From NCBI GenBank assembly GCA_022478985.1, contig JAKSZP010000020.1, forward strand, positions 1 through 64,000: a stretch of DNA of 64,000 nucleotides, read 5' to 3'. The position numbers and the translations under genes are program-made. Below are positions 57,213 through 64,000 of this stretch, piece after piece (position 1 is the stretch's first letter; each line of letters begins with the position of its first letter). The stretch comes from Massospora cicadina. Its lineage: Eukaryota; Entomophthoromycota; Entomophthoromycetes; Entomophthorales; Entomophthoraceae. The notes under the pieces were generated by a model. That model worked only from the letters and a program-made list of their open reading frames with translations, searched no databases and was not told the DNA's origin.

Positions 57213-57706
57213 TAAATAATAAATTACTGGTCAGGTACTGGACCAATTCTTACAAAATTGGAATGAGACCTAAGTGGGGAGCATCCTCTCATTTAAAAAA
57301 ATTCATCCAAATTGGTCCAGTAGTTCCAGAGTAAAGCGTGCACAAACATAAAAAAATATACATACAAGTCGAATTGAGAACCTCCTCCTTTTTCGAAGTC
57401 GGTTAATAAAAGTCATAAAAACGTAAGAAAATATTTAATTCTAATAAGAATTGATATATCGTTTTGGCTAAGCAGTTTGGTATTGCGGTTGATTTGATAG
57501 GTCAATAGTTTAGCTAAGAGGTTAATTTGGTTAATTCGATCGGCTCAATGGTTTTGCCTAGGCAGTTTGATGGTTATTCGATTGATTTGATAGGTTCAAT
57601 TGCTTCTTAAAATTATCAATGGTTATTTACAATATAAAAGCTAAAACAATCGATTATAATCGTCTGGTGAATTATAAACCCAAGCAGCGCTGGGTAAATC
57701 AGCTGG
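57213..57706 (+). mobile_element. Helitron-like segment with 3' terminus 3
   Basis: Begins directly after the preceding terminus and ends with CCCAAGCAGCGCTGGG (hairpin), TAAATCAG, CTGG (57703-57706) and T. The interior 57230-57420 matches the fragment at 45540-45700 on the other strand, including the GAAGTCGGTTA phrase. 57460-57605 is made of degenerate GATTTGATAGGTTCAAT repeats. Non-coding, so non-autonomous. Confidence 0.6.
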
Positions 57707-57707
57707 T

Positions 57708-58269
57708 TTCAAATATAGCCATTCAAACTTAGGCTTCTGTATCATTTCTCGTCTTTGAATCTATTAGGCAATTTGATTTTCCTACTGTATACTTAGATAG
57801 TCTAACACTTGCTAACGTTATTCAATTGTTTTTATATTAAGAATGGTAGAAAAAGTAACCCCCTTCACCAAAATATTCTCACATAATTGACAAGCCTATT
57901 TCAATAGTCAAAATTTTGGCCCTTTTTGCCAGCAATTTTCATTTTTAGATGTTTTAAAGGCTCCTTTTTGTTCAATTTTCAGTCATACTTGTTATCACGG
58001 CAGTAAATCTTTTGCTTCTATTCCATTGTACTTTATTATTATTCGTAGTTATAAATTCCTGTATATTCTTTTCATCTTATGCTAAACTTATGTAGTTACT
58101 ATAATATTATTATGCTTATAGTATATTTTTTTAAGTTTATCCTATTTATTAGAATTTTATAGTGATTTTATTTACTGGTTAAGCTAAAGTAGATCCAGAA
58201 GCCTTTCTGCTTCAATATTTTACTTTCGAAACAGTTTTACTTATCTATCGCAGCTTTTCTCTATATAAT
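57708..58269. promoter_or_regulatory. Upstream region of the HCNGP-family gene
   Basis: AT-rich, no other coding. The 60 bases before the start codon are pyrimidine-rich (TTTACTTATC, GCAGCTTTTCTC), as in many fungal leaders. The TATATAAT directly at -8 is too close to the ATG to serve as its TATA box. Confidence 0.4.
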
Positions 58270-59557
58270 ATGGGGCTTGTTGATTATAGCGATGACGAAT
58301 CTTCCATTTCATCCCCTCCGCACAAAAGTGCGCCTTTCATTAACGCGAATGTGCCAGCCAGTTTAAATACAACAACGAGCGTGAATAACGCCTTAGATGA
58401 GGTCCAGCTTTTCGAGGAATCTTTAAAACCAGGTGAACCTTTTTTTATTAATTTTGGTTAAAACAGTTTTCGAAGTTAAACCTTTCTCTTTTATATAAAT
58501 TGATTGCGCAACATTGGATTTTTTGGTTTGAATGCTTAACTTGAAGCCTTTTTTATTTACTACATTATCATATTTAACCCCGTTTTTACTTAGAGATTGT
58601 TTTAAAATCACCTTAGTTAGTATAGCTATAGATAAATATAGGTTAATTTTTGAATGAAAGTATTAACCTTGGACCGATTCTTTTAAGCATTCAACGGTGT
58701 TTATCATAATATATATTTTATTATTAGTCTATTTGTTTCAAAAGCTTGGTATAATTTAAGATTTCTGACGTCTAAACATGTTGCTAGAACAGCCCGAGCA
58801 ATTAATAATTGAACCTTCAACCGAAAGTTATAACCCATCGGAAAGTTATGTTCAACCAGAGTATAAAAGTACACCACCACCACCGGATTTGCAAGTTGAT
58901 GAAAAGAACCTTGGAGAAAATGATGAAAGGCTAGGGCTGATAACAGAAGCACCCAACGAGAGTACAATTCGGACTAAACCTACCTATGAAGAAATTCGAA
59001 TCAAAAGGTTGCAGCTTTTGATGCCCGAGCCCTGGCAGGGTTGCTCATCTTGGGAGCTTCCACCTGAACCTTCTACGGAGGTTAACTCTGAGGTCCAGGC
59101 CAAAGTGGATGGTCTTCAGGCTATGCTTGAACATGGAATCCAGTTTAATCAAAGGCTTCAAGTTAACCAAAGCTTCCGCAATCCACACATTTATGATAAA
59201 CTAGTTGAATACTTGGATTTATTTGAGTTTGGTAGCAATTTTCCTAGGTCCTGGTACAATCCTTCAGCTCTTCCTTCCTCCATCCGAGGCTCGCGCCTAA
59301 CAGAAGCCCAGAAGGCGGCTGCTAAAGCCAAAGCTGCTGCTCAAGCTGCCAATACGCGTTCTAGCATTCCATTTGTCTCAGCCAAGGCCCCATCTGAGAT
59401 TGCCTCCTCCGCTATTAAACGTGTTATGGCTTCTGCCAAAAATTCTGGCCATACTACCCAACCTTCAGGTATTCTATATTTCTGAATTGAGTTAGCCTTT
59501 TCTTTAGATTCAAAGCGTCGGAAGACCAAGTGGGATATACCTCCCCATGCATCCTAA
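58270..59557 (+). CDS. SAP30BP: HCNGP/SAP30BP-family nuclear protein, three exons
   Basis: Exons 58270-58432, 58788-59468 and 59508-59557 give a predicted 297-residue protein. Introns are 58433-58787 (355 nt, GT...TAG) and 59469-59507 (39 nt, GT...TTTAG); both are phase 1 and the frame is open throughout. The start MGLVDYSDDES is acidic and typical of fungal members. The HCNGP core spans about residues 145-213: LPPEPST, then FRNPHIYDKLVEYLD (about 184-198) and GSNFPRSWYNP (about 203-213). An Ala/Lys-rich helix follows (about 225-251). The C-terminus is SKRRKTKWD (283-291), a basic motif also found in SAP30BP. Family members are nuclear; human SAP30BP is a transcription corepressor-associated and splicing-related factor. 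Function here is inferred from family. It is the only intact host gene in the window, with transposons on both sides. The intron 1 acceptor could alternatively be a few bases downstream, but only AG at 58786-58787 keeps the phase. Confidence 0.9.
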
Positions 59558-61910
59558 GTCTTTTTTGCTGCTAACGCTCATTATAATGCGTATATTGTTT
59601 ATATTATAACCTATTGCCTTTGTATTTTTGATCTGCGTTGTGCGCTTAAACCCTTATGCTTTATTTGAGTGAACCAGTATTCACTTTACACAATATAAAA
59701 CCTTGGCTTATGAGCTAGCTATACGGTCAACGAATTCGAAGGTTTTAATATTTTACTAGGGGTTGAGAGTAGAAAAATTAGTCGACAATCGTATGAATAA
59801 TGGGCTAAAAATTAAACGCTACTCTACTTGCCTAACTGATGTTATATGTAGTTATTGCTCTGCACTGGGATGAATAATAGATATTTTGTTTTGAACTTGA
59901 ACATGATAAAATAACTGATATACGTTAACATTTTTTAGGTGGGTTTCCTTAAAGCTTCAAAAGTTAGTCATAAAAAGGTATAGTAATTTAATTTTAAGCG
60001 CTTGCTTTAAAATGATTTTTTAAATGGAAACCCCAATTGAATTTGTAGTTTCAGTTATTTTTTGAAAGTAATTTTAGCCTTGAATTAAGTTTTGAAGGTT
60101 ATTTTATTATTCTCACCTGGGATACTTTCAGCTTCTAGACTCAGCTTCTATAAGTTGAATGGAGGTTTTTGTTGAGTATGCTGACAGCTCAGAAAGCTGG
60201 AAATTTTATAACCCAATTTTCCTGCACATGTGGTTTAAAGTGACTATCTGATAACTTGTACTACCAAACGTTGCAAATCTGGTGTTCAGTTGTTAAAAAC
60301 TATTAAGATACTTGGATATTGACCCTTTGGTTGGATCTAGTATTAAAGATCTAGAAATTGTAAAAAATCAAACCTTTTAATGTCTTCAACTATGGATATA
60401 GGGTTTACCCTCAAAGAAGAGTAATAAAATACATCAACAAGTATAAAAGTTTGAAAAATACTAAAACTAAAAGATATAAATATTATAGAAGCTTCATAAA
60501 TCAATTTCATCTGATATAAATTAATATATATATATTTAGTGTGTGAAAACTTAAGTTATATTACTAAAAGAAAAAGGGTAATTTTTGTGTCAAGTGGAAA
60601 GGCTGTTGCCAGTTAAGGCATACCAAAAGAGAAGGTAAACGCAGTGAAGGGATGTCAAGCGCTATCATCTGGCATCTGAGAACAAGAATGAGTGGATATA
60701 TTGAAAAGGTTGGATTTTAGTTGCATAATGAATTTTTTGAAATTTGTGGATCTTACCAGTCAGCGATCTAATGCTTGACAAGTTTTATATAGTTTTTTTG
60801 AAGTGTCAATAGAGAAAACAATTGTTTATCAGAAAGCTGTTCCAGCAGATGATAGATATATTAACTTTTGTAATGATAACATGTCCATATAGAAGTAAAT
60901 CCTTACTATTTATTAGGTGGACTTACAAGAATAACTTTAAGTACTTATTAAATATGTTAAAATTTTATTTATATAATTAACTTGATAGATCATAAGTTGG
61001 ATTTACTCAATTTTTGTAAAAACATTAAGTTACATGCAGTAAACCTAAATTGCAATAACTAGGTATATTTATTTAAAATTTGATTGAACATCAAATGTGA
61101 TTTAATTATCGCTTAGTTTGTTTGCAAAGATTAAAGCAAGATGAATTGTGAGCTAATCATATTATAATAGAGGTCAAAGCAAATTTTAAGTTAGTTAACC
61201 TAGTAGTATATATAACTCTACTTTTACTACTTATGATATGGTGGTTTGCATATTTATTAAAAAATCAAACTTGCTTTCTATATCAAATTTATAAATTAGA
61301 GACTCCACACAAATTATGCTCTTGGAGTAGACCCTACATGAGTGCTGTATATGAATATATAACTTATATATAATAAATATGCATAAATGTTAAAAGTATA
61401 CTCTTTCTGAATCTTCTCTGGATGGTATATACCTGTATATAATAATTAAATATGATATTATATGCTACATTATATATATATATTGGTTCCTTTTATGATA
61501 AAGATACCTCTTTAGCAAGGTCATATTAAAATAGTAAAAAACCAACTTAGTTTTAGCTTAGGTACTTAGACGAGTTTATATCTCAGCCTATCTATATACA
61601 CTTAACTTCCCTGTACCATGCTGTAGTACTGTCATATGCTAAGATTATTTAGTGTTTATTATCATTATATAGCATATAATATTTATATCATTTTTACTAG
61701 AGATTCAAGAGTTTAAAACGCACTTCTAAAGTAATTCTTCTCAAATGTGCCACAGTTTGCTATAGACTACTCTTTTTTTAAATTTTGGTCAATAGTTACT
61801 TTATATAATAACATCTTCACTAGTCCTTTATAAAGCGCAAGTTTTATTATAATATAATGGGCTTGTTGTGCACCACATGGGAAATGACTGGGTGCCCTAA
61901 ATATTAGTGT
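59558..61910. other. AT-rich intergenic region downstream of the host gene
   Basis: No coding stretch, RNA gene or defined repeat. An AATATAAAACC signal near 59690 could serve polyadenylation of the upstream gene. TA-rich microsatellite-like runs occur near 60515 and 61470. Confidence 0.5.
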
Positions 61911-62570
61911 TGTAAGGAGAGTTTCTATAACTCTCCATGAAAAACTGTTTATCAGATTAATAAAAATGAACCTTGTATGGTGCCAATAACTTTATAGCTC
62001 ATAATAAAGCCCTAAAAACCCTCCAAAGGTAGGTAAACCACAGGGTCAGCAAACTGTAACATTTGATGTTTGAATATAAAATTGTTTTATTAGAAAAAAG
62101 AGAGATGACCAACAGTGAGCTTAGTTAGAGAAACACTACTTTATAGACAATTGGGGTGATATGCCTGGATCAATCTGTTAGGACTCAGACTTTATTTTGG
62201 CCAATAGGATGAGATGACCTTAAAAAGGTAGTACTATAGCTCAAGTATGTGTTAACTCAATACTTTGACACATGCTGAATGTTACCACTTTTAATAGTAT
62301 TAAAACTTGAATATGAATCTAATTTCATTTGGAAATCAAATATAATGAATTATCCTCATTTAAACTACAATGGAAGATCATCAGCACCACTGATGTAACA
62401 ATATAAAACTCATCATATGATTTCTGTGGATTAACCTAGGCCTGCTTGCCCTTAACCCAGCATCAACCTACAGTACATTATAATCAGAAAAGGTGGACAA
62501 ATGACTTTTTTGTCCTTTTTTATTCTCTCCTTATCCCCAAGATTTACACCAGAAATTATGTCATGAGACA
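61911..62570 (-). repeat. Element F 3' LTR (related to element D)
   Basis: 660 bp. Plus-strand edges TGTAAGGAGAGTTTCTATAA and ATTATGTCATGAGACA correspond to the two edges of the element D LTR (TGTCAGGAGAGTTTCTGTAA and ATTATGTCATGTAGCC). Internal sequence is diverged and shorter. The partner LTR lies beyond the window. Confidence 0.75.
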
Positions 62571-64000
62571 TGACTGCCCTTCAGTTGCTGTGGCATCACC
62601 CTCCCAGGAAAATCAGCAATAGAGAAATTCTTATGGGTGGGGGTACCTCATGGCTGTAAATGCTGAGGTGGAATTGGCACCAGCAGTAGGAAAGCGTTTA
62701 TGGAACATATCAATCAAGCCTTGTGCATGAAAACAATAACAAGCTGAAACCCAGCTGTTTCTGCAGTATCAATCCCTCCTCAAGGTGCTAGAAAATCATA
62801 GTACTCCTAGAATAACAGGAAACTAAAATCTCCTTCACTTCCCATTCAAGTGACCATCTAAAAGATATGACTCTAGGGTCTCAGGGGATAACCCTCAAAT
62901 GGATGCAGTTTGCTCAAATGAAAGATGACAAAGATTTAGAACTTTGGCAGAAGATCCAGATGCTAGGAGGCATGACTCACCTTTCTAACAATTCAGCAAG
63001 GTCCTATCCTCTTTAGTCCCAGCTTCTTGCATGGCTGCTTGATAAAATTAATCTTAGCATCAAGCATCACATGATCTCCCTCCTTATATATAAGACCTAC
63101 CCTTTTCTTACCATCAGAATTCTCCTTGTAAACCTTTAAAGCTAATTTCAGATTTGTGTTTACCCCCTTATGTACTTTCCTTATGAGCTTAGCACAGTCC
63201 ATCACTGCTTCTACCTTGAAACCACACCTGGGTTTCATGTTGAATTCAGGGTTATAGACATAATTTTCAAAGAAAGAAGAGCATCCTGTAGAATAATGTT
63301 GGATGTTATTGTAACTGAAATCATGCTAAAGAAAGGTGTAAGTCTTAATCTGAATGGTCAGCAGCTATGTAACAACGTAAAATTTATTCCAAATAGTGGA
63401 TCAATCGCTCTATCTGCACATCTGATTGAGATGGAAGGCAGTATAGTGGAAAGGATGAATTTGAAGAGCCTTGCACAACTCTTCTCAGAATAATAATGTG
63501 AACTGAGGTCCACAATTCACTAATGATTTCCTGAGATACACCATGGGTGGAGAATATATGGAAAATGAATAACTTGGCCATTTGTGCCACTTCTATTGTG
63601 GTGTAACATGACATAAAATGGGCGAACTTAGTGAACTGGTCCACTACCACCATACCCATAATAAAAGTGTAGTTCTAAAATAAAATTAACTGAGAAAGAG
63701 GTTCAAGGCCCTTTTTCTTTCTGGACAGATACCAACGAGCCAGCAAAAAGATGACAATCTGGTTTCATCCTATTGCAAATAAGACACTCTTTGGTATACC
63801 ATGAAACATATGCTAACATTCTCTTTAAATTATATATGCAGTGGATAAGCTCCAGGGTTCTCATCTTCCAGGATGACCCACGGTTATCCCATCATGTTGC
63901 AATAATTATATCCAGGTGAAGAGGTCCGGTTGGAACTCATAAACATCCCTGAGACCATATCATATCATCATTTACATGGTACCCCTTCTTTAAGCCTTCT
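62571..64000 (-). pseudogene. Element F pol relic: integrase and chromodomain (chromovirus, runs off window)
   Basis: Minus strand, same lineage as element D. The integrase core lies at 63384-63659 (MVVVDQFTKFAHFMSCYTTI then THGVSQEII), with the second catalytic Asp region degraded to SEL. The C-terminal domain is at 62993-63238 (RVGLIYKEGDHVMLDAKINF, IKQPCKKLGLKRIGPC) and continues as IVRKVSHAS, stop, HLDLLPKF. The chromodomain start EWEVKEILVSCYSRSTMIF lies near 62800-62850, within about 150 bp of the integrase end. Stops and shifts throughout. RT and gag would lie to the right, outside the window. Confidence 0.8.

Noticed and set aside
58262..58269. TATATAAT as the TATA box of the host gene
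   Set aside because: It abuts the start codon, so transcription starting downstream of it would miss the conserved N-terminus.
58759..58792. Alternative intron 1 acceptors at AG 58759-58760 or 58791-58792
   Set aside because: The first brings an in-frame TGA; the second does not match the phase of the exon 1 donor. AG at 58786-58787 fits both frame and phase.
1..64000. CRISPR arrays, bacterial operons, phage or plasmid modules
   Set aside because: No regularly spaced short repeats with unique spacers and no prokaryotic gene organisation; every coding relic is a eukaryotic retroelement or the spliced host gene.

Overview
This is a transposon-dominated, AT-rich stretch of a eukaryotic nuclear genome. 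It holds one confident host gene, a three-exon homologue of the SAP30BP/HCNGP family (58270-59557). The very short intron (39 nt), the protein's start (MGLVDYSDDE) and the surrounding LTR and LINE lineages fit a fungus with a large, repeat-rich genome. I cannot place it more precisely; a basidiomycete such as a rust, or an early-diverging insect-associated fungus, are both possible. I found no bacterial-type operon, CRISPR array or plasmid feature.

Layout. 1-2501: a minus-strand Ty3/gypsy element (element A; LTR, primer site, gag) cut by the window start. It lies inside an older plus-strand Ty3/gypsy relic (element Z, 2502-about 6860). 7558-24731: a very large plus-strand Ty3/gypsy element (element B) with 1.13-kb LTRs, split inside its reverse transcriptase by a complete second element (element C, 11817-18324, 5-bp target duplication GCAAT). 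The 3' part of B carries minus-strand coding relics with a CCHC zinc knuckle, and a second copy of that module lies just outside B (24750-26480). 27878-28007: a short tRNA-headed SINE. 28441-37362: a complete minus-strand chromovirus (element D) with two 889-bp LTRs, target duplication ACTTT, and about 1.3 kb of extra sequence between integrase and chromodomain. 38280-39370: a LINE reverse-transcriptase relic. 41.5-44.0 kb: unidentified coding relics and degenerate tandem repeats. 44612-44962: a long-inverted-repeat MITE. 46.0-54.1 kb: a nearly full-length but decayed LINE on the minus strand, with an LTR relic inside it. 54.1-56.0 kb: three more SINEs and a second MITE copy. 55.98-57.71 kb: a palindromic tandem array followed by three Helitron-like 3' termini. 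58.27-59.56 kb: the host gene. 61911-64000: a second minus-strand chromovirus related to D, running off the window.

All the large elements are dead: coding frames are broken by stops and frameshifts, and several catalytic residues are replaced. Their nesting gives an insertion order (Z before A; B before C; the MITE before SINE C).

The most interesting observation is a set of four SINEs with three unrelated tRNA-like heads but one common 3' tail. Three of them have clear 16-19 bp target duplications. This suggests a modular SINE superfamily, probably served by one partner LINE through the shared tail.
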